From Mycolicibacterium cosmeticum (GTDB taxonomy: Bacteria > Actinomycetota > Actinomycetes > Mycobacteriales > Mycobacteriaceae): DNA of 64,000 nucleotides. Below the pieces are notes generated by a model that did not search any database, had not been told where the DNA came from, and saw only the letters and a list, made by a program, of their open reading frames with translations. The stretch spans positions 310,001 to 374,000 of the forward strand of contig NZ_CCBB010000003.1 of the NCBI RefSeq assembly GCF_000613185.1, in the 5' to 3' direction. The translations under genes were made by a program, and so were the position numbers. This document shows, in pieces, positions 35,956 to 44,639 of this stretch (position 1 is the stretch's first letter; each line of letters opens with the position of its first letter).

Positions 35956-37695
35956 ATGACGACTGAGACTGAGCTGACTGCCGAGGCCGAAACCGCCCGC
36001 CGCCGCACGCGGATGGACCACGATCACCCCTTCTACAAGTGGGTGGTGCTGTCCAACACGACGCTGGGCATCCTGCTGGCGTCGATCAACGCGTCGATCG
36101 TGTTGATCTCGCTACCCGCGATCTTCCGCGGTATCGGGCTGAATCCGCTGGCCCCCGGGAACGTCAGCTACCTGCTCTGGATGCTGATGGGCTACCTGGT
36201 GGTGACGGCCGTGCTGGTGGTGCCGTTCGGGCGGCTCGGTGACATGTTCGGCCGGGTCCGCATCTACAACCTCGGGTTCGTGGTCTTCACCCTGGCCGCC
36301 ATTGCGTTGTCCTTCGATCCGTTCCACCTCGGCGGCGGCGCGGTATGGCTGATCGCCTGGCGGGTGATCCAGGGCATCGGCGGGGCCATGCTGATGGCGT
36401 CCTCGTCGGCGATCCTCACCGACGCGTTCCCGGCCAATCAGCGCGGGATGGCGCTCGGGGTGAACATGGTCGCCGCCGTCGCCGGCTCCTTCCTGGGCCT
36501 GCTCATCGGCGGCTTTCTGTCCGAGTGGCACTGGAAGGCGGTGTTCTGGGTCGGCGTGCCGATCGGCGTGCTGGGCACCGTCTGGAGCTACCGCTCACTG
36601 CGCGAGCTCGGGGTGCGCACCGCGGGCCGACTGGACTGGGCCGGCACCCTGACGTTCGGGCTGGGGCTGACGGTGCTGCTGATCGGCATCACCTACGGCA
36701 TCCAGCCGTACGGGGAGTCGACCACCGGCTGGACCAGCCCGTGGGTGCTGGGCGCCATCGTCGGTGGCCTGCTGCTGCTGGTGGCGTTCTGCCTTGTCGA
36801 GTTACACGTCGAGTCCCCGATGGTGGATATCCGGCTGTTCCGGTCCGCGGCGTTCGGCATGGGCAACCTGGCCGGGCTGATGTCCTCGGTGGGCCGCGGC
36901 GGTCTGCAGTTCATGCTCATCATCTGGCTGCAGGGCATCTGGCTGCCGCTGCACGGCTACAGCTTCGAGTCGACGCCGCTGTGGGCCGGCATCTACCTGC
37001 TGCCGGTCACCGTCGGGTTCCTGGTGGCCGCACCCATTGCCGGTTCGCTGTCCGACCGCTTCGGCGCGCGTCCCCTGACGGTCGGCGGAATGCTGTTGAT
37101 GGCAGCCACTTTCGTGGCCCTGCTGCTCATCCCGGTCAATTTCGACTACTGGGTGTTCGCGGTGCTGGTGTTCCTCAACGGATTGGGCGGCGGCATCTTC
37201 ACCGCGCCGAACACCGCAGCCATCATGTCCAGCGTGCCCGCCGATCAGCGTGGCGCCGCCTCTGGGGTACGGGCCACCTTCTTCAACGCGGGATCGTCGT
37301 TGTCCATCGGCATCTTCTTCTCGCTGATGATCGTCGGGCTGGCCGGCACCCTGCCGTCGGCACTGAGCACCGGCCTTACGGATCAAGGGGTTTCGCCATC
37401 GGTGGCACACGACGTGGCGAACCTGCCGCCGGTCGGCAGCTTGTTCGCGGCGTTCCTCGGCTACAACCCGATGGCCGAATTGCTGGCGCCCTATGACGCC
37501 CTGCACCAGCCCGGCGTCAACGCCGACGTGCTGACCGGGCAGACGTTCTTCCCGCAGCTGATCACCGAACCGTTCCACTCGGGACTGGTCGTGGTGTTCA
37601 GCGCCGCCGCGGTCATGATGGTCATCGGGGCGATCGCCTCGCTGTTCAACCCGGGCCGCTACGGCACGGATCCGGGTGCCGACAACGCGGCCTGA
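35956..37695 (+). CDS. DHA2-type MFS drug efflux transporter (EmrB/QacA family)
   Basis: 579 residues with about 14 membrane helices. Signatures: SINASIVLISLPAIFRGI (TM1 motif D-like), GRLGDMFGRVRIYNLGFVVF (motif A) and RVIQGIGGAMLMASSSAIL (motif B), and the DHA2 insertion of two central helices. Proton-driven multidrug export is the known family role. No regulator is adjacent. In M. tuberculosis thiC has different neighbours (Rv0424c, ctpH), so this is a lineage-specific insert. Confidence 0.92.
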   Translation: MTTETELTAEAETARRRTRMDHDHPFYKWVVLSNTTLGILLASINASIVLISLPAIFRGIGLNPLAPGNVSYLLWMLMGYLVVTAVLVVPFGRLGDMFGRVRIYNLGFVVFTLAAIALSFDPFHLGGGAVWLIAWRVIQGIGGAMLMASSSAILTDAFPANQRGMALGVNMVAAVAGSFLGLLIGGFLSEWHWKAVFWVGVPIGVLGTVWSYRSLRELGVRTAGRLDWAGTLTFGLGLTVLLIGITYGIQPYGESTTGWTSPWVLGAIVGGLLLLVAFCLVELHVESPMVDIRLFRSAAFGMGNLAGLMSSVGRGGLQFMLIIWLQGIWLPLHGYSFESTPLWAGIYLLPVTVGFLVAAPIAGSLSDRFGARPLTVGGMLLMAATFVALLLIPVNFDYWVFAVLVFLNGLGGGIFTAPNTAAIMSSVPADQRGAASGVRATFFNAGSSLSIGIFFSLMIVGLAGTLPSALSTGLTDQGVSPSVAHDVANLPPVGSLFAAFLGYNPMAELLAPYDALHQPGVNADVLTGQTFFPQLITEPFHSGLVVVFSAAAVMMVIGAIASLFNPGRYGTDPGADNAA

Positions 37696-37933
37696 TTCGC
37701 CGGCTGCTCGCCCAAACGCACATTTCGGTCACTTTGTGCGAGTACGTTTCGGCATTTCGTCGATCTCGGCGCATTGTTCGAGGCGGCGCGTTCGGCGTTG
37801 ATGCGTTGGGTGCGTTCGTCGGTTCGGCCGTGTTGTCCGCCGCTGTGTTGCAGCAGCGCCCCGGGGGTGGTGGGCCGCTGTGATCTGGGCTTGCCGGAGG
37901 GGTGGCCAGGACTTTGGCGCTCTCGACTTGGCG
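37696..37933 (-). pseudogene. Possible remnant of a DUF222/HNH gene C-terminus
   Basis: 238 bp without an intact gene. On the minus strand the conceptual peptide includes TDERTQRINAERAASNNAP, resembling the C-terminal tail (R-T-x-x-x-R-x-x-R-I-x-x-E-R) seen in mycobacterial 13E12/DUF222 proteins. No start or HNH domain remains. The similarity is short, so this is tentative. The end is immediately followed by the orphan gene on the same strand. Confidence 0.25.
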
Positions 37934-38536
37934 CTACCACCACTCAAGAACCATTGGCGGTGGCTTCGGTTTTCCGCGACGAAGGGCGGCCAAATCCTTC
38001 TGAGTGCAGGGACGTGTGCCGACGTAGAGCTCGCGCAGATACTCGGCATGCGTGCCACCCTGTTCTTCGTATGCGTCCGTGAAGAGGGCGAGAGCCTTGA
38101 ATGCGTCGCGCGTAATGCGCATGAGCGCACCGAAGGAGATGTCCTCTTGACGCCACTCAGCCGGGCTTTCGGGCACCCGATCCTGACTGAGATGAACGAC
38201 GTGTTTAGACGCCATCGACCAGACACGTTCCATGCGCCGCGCGATCCCTGGCGGCGGATTCCAGTCCAGAACAAATGACCGAGCCGTGATATCCCTTGCG
38301 GGCATCTTCCAAAAGAACTCGGCGGCAAGACGAGCGTTCGTGAAGTAGGAGTCGACGCAGGCGATGTACACGGGGAATGTGAGAGTGCTGTGTTGTAAAG
38401 GCGAGGCGTCGCATGCCCATCGCGGGAGGTCCGCCAGATTCATCATGATGTGCTCAAGCGTGTCGAGCGCGCGACGTTCGGGCGGCTGCTGAAACCACTC
38501 TACGAGGTCTGTGTCATCGATGTCGTCTTCAGACAT
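37934..38536 (-). CDS. Orphan hypothetical protein in a low-GC patch
   Basis: 200 residues from ATG 38536 (MSEDDIDDTDLVEWFQQ); ATG 38560 and TTG 38602 are in-frame alternatives, none with a clear ribosome binding site. Helical, with CVDSYFTNARLAAEFFW, DITARSFVLDW and MASKHVVHLSQDRV. This spacing resembles a family of small bacterial proteins of unknown function I recall only as a pattern, possibly HEPN-like. Its base composition is clearly lower in G+C than the neighbours and codon choice is less biased, which suggests recent transfer. Confidence 0.62.
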   Translation of the reverse strand: MSEDDIDDTDLVEWFQQPPERRALDTLEHIMMNLADLPRWACDASPLQHSTLTFPVYIACVDSYFTNARLAAEFFWKMPARDITARSFVLDWNPPPGIARRMERVWSMASKHVVHLSQDRVPESPAEWRQEDISFGALMRITRDAFKALALFTDAYEEQGGTHAEYLRELYVGTRPCTQKDLAALRRGKPKPPPMVLEWW

Positions 38537-38802
38537 CCTGTGATTGTTGCCGATCCGCATGCTGCTGCTGGAGCGGTGGTCGTCCGCGAGTCGCGAGGGC
38601 AACGGGAACGGTCACCCCGGGAGATGGCCGAGGGGTGACCGCTCATGGCTGTAGACGCGTCGGAGACGCCCGGGTGAGTTCGATCGACGGCTAGCCCACC
38701 TAACCGACGAGGATGCCCGCATGCACGCGCGACCGCTGAGGCAGATTGTCCACCGCCAACTGTGCCATTGACAAATGACACAGTTGATGATGACCTAATG
38801 GT
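38537..38802. other. Intergenic region before the mymA-like operon
   Basis: About 266 bp. The left part is the ambiguous 5' end of the orphan gene. The right part holds the long inverted repeat listed separately and then TGATGATGACCTAATG, a plausible promoter end close to GTG 38803. Nothing else was recognised. Confidence 0.4.
38758..38785. promoter_or_regulatory. 28-bp inverted repeat, probable operator
   Basis: Arms AACTGTGCCATT (38758-38769) and AATGACACAGTT (38774-38785) are complementary except for one pair, separated by GACA. Located 17 bp before the esterase start. The symmetry and length look like a dimeric repressor site (TetR-like). No TetR gene is adjacent; the only local regulator is the MerR gene at 42995. 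Confidence 0.65.
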
Positions 38803-39753
38803 GTGACGGACACTGAGGTACCGGCCCGCGCCACGTTGCGTGCGGTGGTCTCGGCCACGGCGACCCGCTGGACGCTGGGCTGCCTGACCAGCGTGATCCC
38901 GATGACGGCGCCGGGGGTGTGGTTCGGCAGGCAGCTGATCGCCACCATCATGGCCGTCGGGGGCTCGATGCCCGCGGGCGCCAGGATCATCCCGGAATCC
39001 GGCGGCGAATGGGTGCTCGGACCGGGCGTCGAATTCGGCCGTCGCGCAGGCTATTACGTGCACGGTAGCGCGTACGTCATCTGCTCGGCGAAAACCCACC
39101 GCAAGCTGGTCGCCCGGCTGTCCGAAGCCACCGGCCTACCCTTCTTCGTGGTGGACTACCGGCTGGCCCCCGAACACCGGTTCCCGACCGCGGCGCGCGA
39201 CGTCGAAGCCGGCTACCGCTGGCTGCTCGCACAGGGCTACCGGGCGTCCGACATCGTCATCGGGGCCGACTCCGCCGGCGGGCACCTGACCTGCGACCTG
39301 CTGCTGGCCCACGCCGACGATCCCGCGTTCCAGCCGGCCGGCGTGGTGCTGTTCTCCCCACTGATCGACCTCACGCTCGGGCTGGCCGAACAGCAGGAGC
39401 GCACCCATCGGGATCCGGCGATGTCGGCGGGTGCGGCCCGCAAGATGGTGGGCCTGTACACACACGGCCAGGACCCCGCGCATCCGCGACTGCGCCTCGA
39501 CTTCACCAAAGCGCGGGCGCTGCCGCCCGTCCTGATCCAGGCCGGCGGCTTCGAGATGCTGCGCGCCGACGCCCGCCACCTGGACGCCGAACTGCGCAAG
39601 GCCGGCGGCCGCAGCACGCTCGAGGTGTGGCCCGGCATGGTGCACGTCTTCCAGGCCCTGCCGAACGTGGCGCCCGAGGCCAAAGCCGCGCTGCGCCGGG
39701 CGGCGAGCTTCATCACCGGCCAGTTTTCCGACGACCTGCAGGAGATCTGTTGA
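38803..39753 (+). CDS. Alpha/beta hydrolase esterase, LipR/HSL type
   Basis: 316 residues, GTG start. Hormone-sensitive-lipase-family features: oxyanion region YYVHGSAYV (HGGG-like, with Ser-Ala replacing Gly-Gly), VDYRLAPEHRFPTA, nucleophile S157 in GADSAGGHL, and catalytic His in WPGMVHVFQ. First gene of an operon with SDR, diiron and Baeyer-Villiger genes resembling the mymA locus of M. tuberculosis (Rv3083-Rv3085), where the LipR, SDR and monooxygenase genes are linked. Ester hydrolysis of a lactone/ester product of the monooxygenase is plausible. Confidence 0.88.
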   Translation: MTDTEVPARATLRAVVSATATRWTLGCLTSVIPMTAPGVWFGRQLIATIMAVGGSMPAGARIIPESGGEWVLGPGVEFGRRAGYYVHGSAYVICSAKTHRKLVARLSEATGLPFFVVDYRLAPEHRFPTAARDVEAGYRWLLAQGYRASDIVIGADSAGGHLTCDLLLAHADDPAFQPAGVVLFSPLIDLTLGLAEQQERTHRDPAMSAGAARKMVGLYTHGQDPAHPRLRLDFTKARALPPVLIQAGGFEMLRADARHLDAELRKAGGRSTLEVWPGMVHVFQALPNVAPEAKAALRRAASFITGQFSDDLQEIC

Positions 39754-40592
39754 TATTCAACCTGTTCGGCGGCCGCAAACGCACCACCGACGCCAAAGCG
39801 GTGGTGACCGGTGCCGGCAGCGGAATCGGCCGGTCGTTCGCGCTCGAGCTCGCCCGCCGCGGTGGCGAGGTCATCTGCGCGGACATCGACGCCGACCGCG
39901 CCGCCGAAACCGTCGGCCTGATCGATCGGCTCTGGACGGGCAAGGGCCACGCCGTGCAGTGCGACGTCTCCGACCGCAGCGCGATCGAACTGCTGGCCAA
40001 GCAGGCGCAGGACGTCTTCGGTGGCCCGCCCACGTTGGTGATCAACAACGCCGGCGTCGGGATCGGCGGAAAACCGGTCGGCGACATCGGGTTCGACGAC
40101 TGGGACTGGGCGCTCGGGATCAACCTGTGGGGCGTGGTGTACGGCTGCGAGGTCTTCACGCCGATCCTGCGCAAGGCCGGCCGCGGCGGGATCATCAACG
40201 TGGCCTCGGCCGCGGGCTTCGCGGCGGCACCGTCGATGGCCGCCTACAACGTCTCCAAGGCGGGCGTGATGTCCCTGTCCGAAACCCTGGCCGCCGAACT
40301 GGACGGCACCGATATCACGGTGACCGTGCTGTGCCCGACATTCGTGAAAACCAATGTGTTCCAAGACGGGCGGATCACCCCCGGTTCGATGAACCTGAGC
40401 CAGCAGCTGGCGCGGTGGACCGGCCTGTCCGCCGACAACGTCGCCGCCCGCACCCTCAACGCCCACGACGACGGGCGGCTCTACGTGGTCCCGCAGCTCG
40501 ACGCCACCGTCATCTGGCACCTGAAACGGCACTTCCCCTCCCTGTACGTCCGCGGCGCCGGGCTACTCGGCCGTCTGCTCCCGGAAAACTGA
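39750..40592 (+). CDS. Short-chain dehydrogenase/reductase (Rv3085-like)
   Basis: 280 residues from TTG 39750, which overlaps the esterase stop (TTGA) and has AGGAG 6 bp upstream; no ATG fits the N-terminus of the fold. Cofactor motif VVTGAGSGIGRSFALELA at about residues 18-35, NNAGVG, and catalytic Y in AAYNVSKAG at about residue 166. Asp in ADIDADRA suggests NAD(H). Acts on alcohols/ketones linked to the neighbouring monooxygenase. Confidence 0.88.
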   Translation: MIFNLFGGRKRTTDAKAVVTGAGSGIGRSFALELARRGGEVICADIDADRAAETVGLIDRLWTGKGHAVQCDVSDRSAIELLAKQAQDVFGGPPTLVINNAGVGIGGKPVGDIGFDDWDWALGINLWGVVYGCEVFTPILRKAGRGGIINVASAAGFAAAPSMAAYNVSKAGVMSLSETLAAELDGTDITVTVLCPTFVKTNVFQDGRITPGSMNLSQQLARWTGLSADNVAARTLNAHDDGRLYVVPQLDATVIWHLKRHFPSLYVRGAGLLGRLLPEN

Positions 40593-40603
40593 AAGGCTCA
40601 ATC

Positions 40604-41524
40604 ATGGCGATGGATCTCGACAACATGCTGCAGATGATCAAGGACAAGCAGTGGGCCCTGGTCGACATCGACTGGGACGCACCGGGCGCCGAGCTCATCG
40701 ACGCAGACCTGTGGGCCAAGCTCAAGCCGTTCATGACCGACCTGATGTGGATCGAGAATGTCGGCGCGCGCGGATTCGCCGCCCTGGCCAAGAAGGCCCC
40801 GACCCCGACGCTGAAGAGCATCTACGAACATTTCCACGCCGAGGAGCAGAAGCACGCCAACGCCGAACTGGCGTTGATGCGCCGCTGGGGCATGCTCGAG
40901 GACGACGAGATCCCGCCGCCCAGTGTGAACGTGCAGCTGGTGATCAACTGGCTGGACAAGTACTCCGACGGCATGGACCTGACCTTCCTGGGCACCGTCA
41001 TCCCGATGCTCGAGGTGGCGCTCGACGGTGCGCTGATCAAGTTCATCACCGACGAGGTCAAGGACCCGGTGGCCCAGGAGGTGTTCAAACGCATCAACTC
41101 CGACGAGTCCCGGCATCTGGCGGTGGATTTCGAGGTGATGGACATCATCGGCCACGCCGACATGCGCAAGCTGCTGATCAAACTGGTCGGCGGTTGGGTC
41201 AAACCCACCTTCCTGGTCGGCGTGCTCAGCTACGTGCCGCTGCTGAACAAGATGCGCGACAACATCGTGGCCATGGGTGTCGACGAGGAGCGCCTCTACC
41301 AAGCCATGCGTCGCTTCCAAAGCGTCGGCGAGCGAAGCCAGTTCGCGCGGCGGGTGCCGATGTACCGGATCATCTCCTGGCAGGGCCGCAAGGTGATCGA
41401 CCGCACCTCGAAATACCATTGGATGGCCGACTCGCTGGTGAAGATCACCGGCGTGATCCCGATCTCGCTGGTGCGCAACAATCCCACCTGGTCGCAGGAA
41501 CTGACCTACGAGCCCGTTGCCTAG
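40604..41524 (+). CDS. Ferritin-like diiron protein of unknown function
   Basis: 306 residues from ATG 40604. Four-helix-bundle diiron ligands are visible: E51, E81-x2-H84 (AEEQKHANAE), E137 in helix 3 (PMLEVALDG) and E168-x2-H171 (SDESRHLAVD). The C-terminal third is helical and partly hydrophobic. Related proteins in actinobacteria are annotated as ferritin-like or metal-dependent hydrolase-like. In this operon an oxygen-activating diiron oxidase or desaturase role is an attractive inference, not established. Confidence 0.78.
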   Translation: MAMDLDNMLQMIKDKQWALVDIDWDAPGAELIDADLWAKLKPFMTDLMWIENVGARGFAALAKKAPTPTLKSIYEHFHAEEQKHANAELALMRRWGMLEDDEIPPPSVNVQLVINWLDKYSDGMDLTFLGTVIPMLEVALDGALIKFITDEVKDPVAQEVFKRINSDESRHLAVDFEVMDIIGHADMRKLLIKLVGGWVKPTFLVGVLSYVPLLNKMRDNIVAMGVDEERLYQAMRRFQSVGERSQFARRVPMYRIISWQGRKVIDRTSKYHWMADSLVKITGVIPISLVRNNPTWSQELTYEPVA

Positions 41525-41533
41525 GAGACGCTG

Positions 41534-42988
41534 ATGACTGTTTCTGTTGCCATCATCGGCGCCGGGTTCGCCGGTATCGGCGCGGCCATCCGGCTCAAGG
41601 ACCGCGGTATCACCGACTTCGTGATCTACGAGCGGGACACCCGGGTCGGCGGGACCTGGCGGGACAACACCTATCCCGGTGCGGCCTGCGATATCCCGTC
41701 CCGGCTGTACTCCTACAGCTTCGCGCCCAACCCCGACTGGTCGCACACCTACTCGGGCAGCGCCGAAATCCTGCGGTACATCGAGACCATGGTCACCGAG
41801 GCCGGCATCGAGCCGCACATCCGGTTCGAGCACACCGTCACCGGCGTGGTCTACGACCAGGCGGCGGGGGAGTGGACGGTCAGCTTCACCGACCGCGACC
41901 CGGTGCGCGCGCGGGCCGTGATCGTCGCCTCCGGGCCGCTGGCCAACGTGAGCCTGCCCGACATCCCGGGCATCGACACCTTCGAGGGCAAGAAGATCCA
42001 CAGCGCCCGCTGGGATCACGGGTACGACTTCGCCGGTAAGAAGGTCGCCGTCGTCGGCACCGGTGCCAGTGGCGTCCAGATCGTGCCGGAACTGGTGAAG
42101 GTCGCCGAGTCGGTGAAGGTGTTCCAGCGCACCGCCGGATGGGTGTTGCCGCGGTACAACACCACGACCGCCGACTGGCTCAAGGACATCTACAAGACCG
42201 TGCCGCTGGCCGAGAAGCTGATGCGGTCCGCCTGGTTCTGGGGCCACGAGTCGGTGGCGCTCGGTGTGGTCTGGGACACCCCGTTCACCCGGCTGGTGGA
42301 AACCGTCAGCAGGGCGAATCTGCGTGCGCAGGTGAAGGATCCGTGGCTGCGCCGACAGCTCACGCCGGACTTCTCCGCCGGCTGCAAACGCCTGCTGATG
42401 ACCAGTGACTACTACCCGGCCCTGCAGGCGGACAACTGCAAGTTGGTCACCTGGCCGATTGCGCGGCTGTCCGCCAACGGGATTCGGACCGTCGAGGGTA
42501 TCGAGCACCAGTTCGACGCCATCGTGTTCGCCACCGGTTTCGACGTGTCCAAGACCGGGACGCCGTTCCCGGTCACCGGTGTCGACGGGCGGGTGCTGGC
42601 CTCGGAATGGAGCCGCGGCGCCTACGCCTACCGCAGCGTCGCGGTTTCCGGTTACCCCAACCTGTACTTCACCTTCGGGCCCAACTCGGGCCCCGGGCAC
42701 AGCTCGGCGTTGGTGTATATGGAGGCGCAGATCGACTACATCACCGACGCGATCGGCAAGCTGCTGCAGTTCGGGTGGAAGGCGCTGGACGTCCGTCCCG
42801 ACGTGCAGGCCCGCTACAACGAGCGGATCCAGCGTCGGCTGCGGTCCACGACGTGGAATTCCGGATGCCAGAGCTGGTATCTGACCGAGGACGGATTCAA
42901 CGCGACCATGTTCCCCGGTTTCGCCACCCAGTACGTCAACCAGTTGAAGGCACTGGATCTGCGGGACTACCGGATCACCGCCGCCTAG
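41534..42988 (+). CDS. Baeyer-Villiger-type flavin monooxygenase (MymA/Rv3083-like)
   Basis: 484 residues. FAD motif IIGAGFAGIGAAIRL at residues 8-22; Baeyer-Villiger fingerprint FEGKKIHSARW at about 150-160; NADPH motif VAVVGTGASGVQI at about 173; ATG motif VFATGFD. It inserts oxygen into ketones or hydroxylates using NADPH and O2. Start 9 bp after the diiron gene, stop 6 bp before the MerR gene. Confidence 0.93.
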   Translation: MTVSVAIIGAGFAGIGAAIRLKDRGITDFVIYERDTRVGGTWRDNTYPGAACDIPSRLYSYSFAPNPDWSHTYSGSAEILRYIETMVTEAGIEPHIRFEHTVTGVVYDQAAGEWTVSFTDRDPVRARAVIVASGPLANVSLPDIPGIDTFEGKKIHSARWDHGYDFAGKKVAVVGTGASGVQIVPELVKVAESVKVFQRTAGWVLPRYNTTTADWLKDIYKTVPLAEKLMRSAWFWGHESVALGVVWDTPFTRLVETVSRANLRAQVKDPWLRRQLTPDFSAGCKRLLMTSDYYPALQADNCKLVTWPIARLSANGIRTVEGIEHQFDAIVFATGFDVSKTGTPFPVTGVDGRVLASEWSRGAYAYRSVAVSGYPNLYFTFGPNSGPGHSSALVYMEAQIDYITDAIGKLLQFGWKALDVRPDVQARYNERIQRRLRSTTWNSGCQSWYLTEDGFNATMFPGFATQYVNQLKALDLRDYRITAA

Positions 42989-42994
42989 ACTTCG

Positions 42995-43744
42995 ATGGTG
43001 GCCGAATACCGGATTGACGACCTCGCGCGGGAGGCGGGGACGACGACCCGGAATGTCCGCGTCTACCAAGAGAGCGGGTTGCTGCCGCGGCCGCAGCGCC
43101 GCGGGCGGGTCGCCATCTACACCGACAGGCACCTGCGCCAGTTGCAGGCGATCGTCCGGCTGCTCAGTGAGGGCTTCACCGTCAAGCACATCCTGAAGTT
43201 CCTGACCGGGCTGCAGCGCGGCGAGGGCCTGGTGGAGGTGCTGGACCTGGAAGAGCTCGGCGAGCTGGTCACCGAACCGTGGTCACGCCCGGTGCCCGAG
43301 ACGATGACCCGCGCGCAACTGCAGGCCCGGCTCGGCGAGCTCAACGCGGCCACCGTGCGCAAGCTGATCACCAACGGGATCATCGAGCCCGCCGAGGACG
43401 CGGACACCTATCGGGTGCGGGACCGCCGGGTCATCGACGACTTCGGCAAACTGGTTTCCCGCGGTATGCCGCTGGCGGCGATCCTGAAGACGACGGCGGC
43501 GGTGGACAAGAAGCTCGACGAGGCCGCCCGGGCGCTGACCGAAGCCGGCCACGCCGAGGTGGTCCGGCAGCGCGGCACCGGCTGGTATCCGAGCACCGAT
43601 GTGGAACTGGCGTGGGCCGCCGACCTGATCGACGTCATGCGCCGGGTGGCACGGCGGTCGGCGCACGCCAGTCTGGACCGGGCACTGGACGAGGCGGTGC
43701 GTGCCGAGCTACGGCGCTATCAGCAGGGGGAGCAGCAGACGTGA
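42995..43744 (+). CDS. MerR-family transcriptional regulator
   Basis: 249 residues. N-terminal MerR helix-turn-helix: YRIDDLAREAGTTTRNVRVYQ and LLPRPQRRGRVAIYTDRHLRQL. The C-terminal part is a long effector/dimerisation domain without a cysteine metal site, so a small-molecule ligand is more likely than a metal. Last regulator-type gene of the operon; may control it. Overlaps the next gene by 4 bp. Confidence 0.9.
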   Translation: MVAEYRIDDLAREAGTTTRNVRVYQESGLLPRPQRRGRVAIYTDRHLRQLQAIVRLLSEGFTVKHILKFLTGLQRGEGLVEVLDLEELGELVTEPWSRPVPETMTRAQLQARLGELNAATVRKLITNGIIEPAEDADTYRVRDRRVIDDFGKLVSRGMPLAAILKTTAAVDKKLDEAARALTEAGHAEVVRQRGTGWYPSTDVELAWAADLIDVMRRVARRSAHASLDRALDEAVRAELRRYQQGEQQT

Positions 43745-44064
43745 GACGGCTCAGGGTTCTTGAGGACATCACCGAACTGCGCCGGTCGGCACAGTTCATC
43801 GCGCAGAACATCGCCGAACTGAGCGAGAGCGCGGCCGGCATCAATCGCCACGCCGAGAAGATCGCCGGCGAGATCGCCACCCTGACCGAAGCCGCCAGCG
43901 GCATCGACTCCTCCGCGGAGAAGATCGCCGCCGGCGCCAACGCGATCGCCGAGACGCTGCCGCGCATCCAGCGGCTGGCCGAGGTCGTCGACCCGCTGGA
44001 GAGCACCGTGGCGCGGCTGGGCTGGGTGGTGGACCGGATACCCGGCGGAAAGCGCACCCAGTGA
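43741..44064 (+). CDS. Small amphipathic coiled-coil protein
   Basis: 107 residues from GTG 43741, overlapping the MerR stop. The sequence is an almost continuous heptad-like helix with internal repetition: HAEKIAGEIATLTEAASGI and SAEKIAAGANAIAETLPRI recur with similar spacing. No membrane helix or signal. Function unknown; similar proteins sit next to lipid-metabolism genes in mycobacteria, and phasin-like or scaffold roles are possible. The overlaps on both sides support it as a real gene. Confidence 0.68.
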   Translation: MRRLRVLEDITELRRSAQFIAQNIAELSESAAGINRHAEKIAGEIATLTEAASGIDSSAEKIAAGANAIAETLPRIQRLAEVVDPLESTVARLGWVVDRIPGGKRTQ

Positions 44065-44639
44065 TGACGCCCAGCGCCGCGACCGCCGCGATCACCCGGT
44101 TCTGGAGTCTGGCCGCGCCGCTGTACGACCAGCGCTGCCTGCAGCGTTGGGTGTACCGGCCCGCCCAAGACGAGGTGATCGCCCAGCTGCGCCGCCACGG
44201 GTCCCGTCAGATCGCCGATATCGCCTGCGGCACCGGCATTCTCACCAGCCGGATCCAACGTGAGTTGCTGCCCGACGAGGTGTACGGCATCGACCTGGCC
44301 GACGGCATGCTGGCGCAGGCGCGCAAACGCTCCGACCGGGTGCGCTGGATGTCCGCGCCCGCCGAGACGTTGCCGTTCACCGACGGTTTCCTGGACGCCG
44401 TGGTGACGACGTCGGCCTTCCACTTCTTCGACCAGCCGGCGGCGCTACGGGAGTTCCGCCGCGTGCTGGTGCCGGGCGGCGTGGTGGTGGCCACCAGCAT
44501 CAGCCCCGGCGCGCGAGCGGTCCGGGCGTTGTTCACCGACGCCGGCCTCACCGTCGCCGATCAGCACCGGGTGCGCCGGCCGCTCTGGGGGCCCGTCTCG
44601 GACCTCATCACAGTCGGCGTGAAACCGCCGCAGACGTAG
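44061..44639 (+). CDS. Class I SAM-dependent methyltransferase
   Basis: 192 residues; start GTG 44061 or ATG 44064. SAM motif IADIACGTGILTSRIQREL, acidic DLADGMLAQA, and FTDGFLDAVVTTSAFHFFD as in UbiE/Methyltransf_11. Short for the family, lacking a substantial C-terminal lid. The 3' end overlaps the convergent DUF1275 gene by 32 bp. The substrate may be a lipid made by the upstream operon. Confidence 0.85.
   Translation: MMTPSAATAAITRFWSLAAPLYDQRCLQRWVYRPAQDEVIAQLRRHGSRQIADIACGTGILTSRIQRELLPDEVYGIDLADGMLAQARKRSDRVRWMSAPAETLPFTDGFLDAVVTTSAFHFFDQPAALREFRRVLVPGGVVVATSISPGARAVRALFTDAGLTVADQHRVRRPLWGPVSDLITVGVKPPQT

Noticed and set aside
40598..43189. 863-codon minus-strand frame opposite the diiron and monooxygenase genes
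   Set aside because: Low-complexity Val/Asp/His/Gly composition without motifs; the plus-strand genes show complete cofactor signatures.
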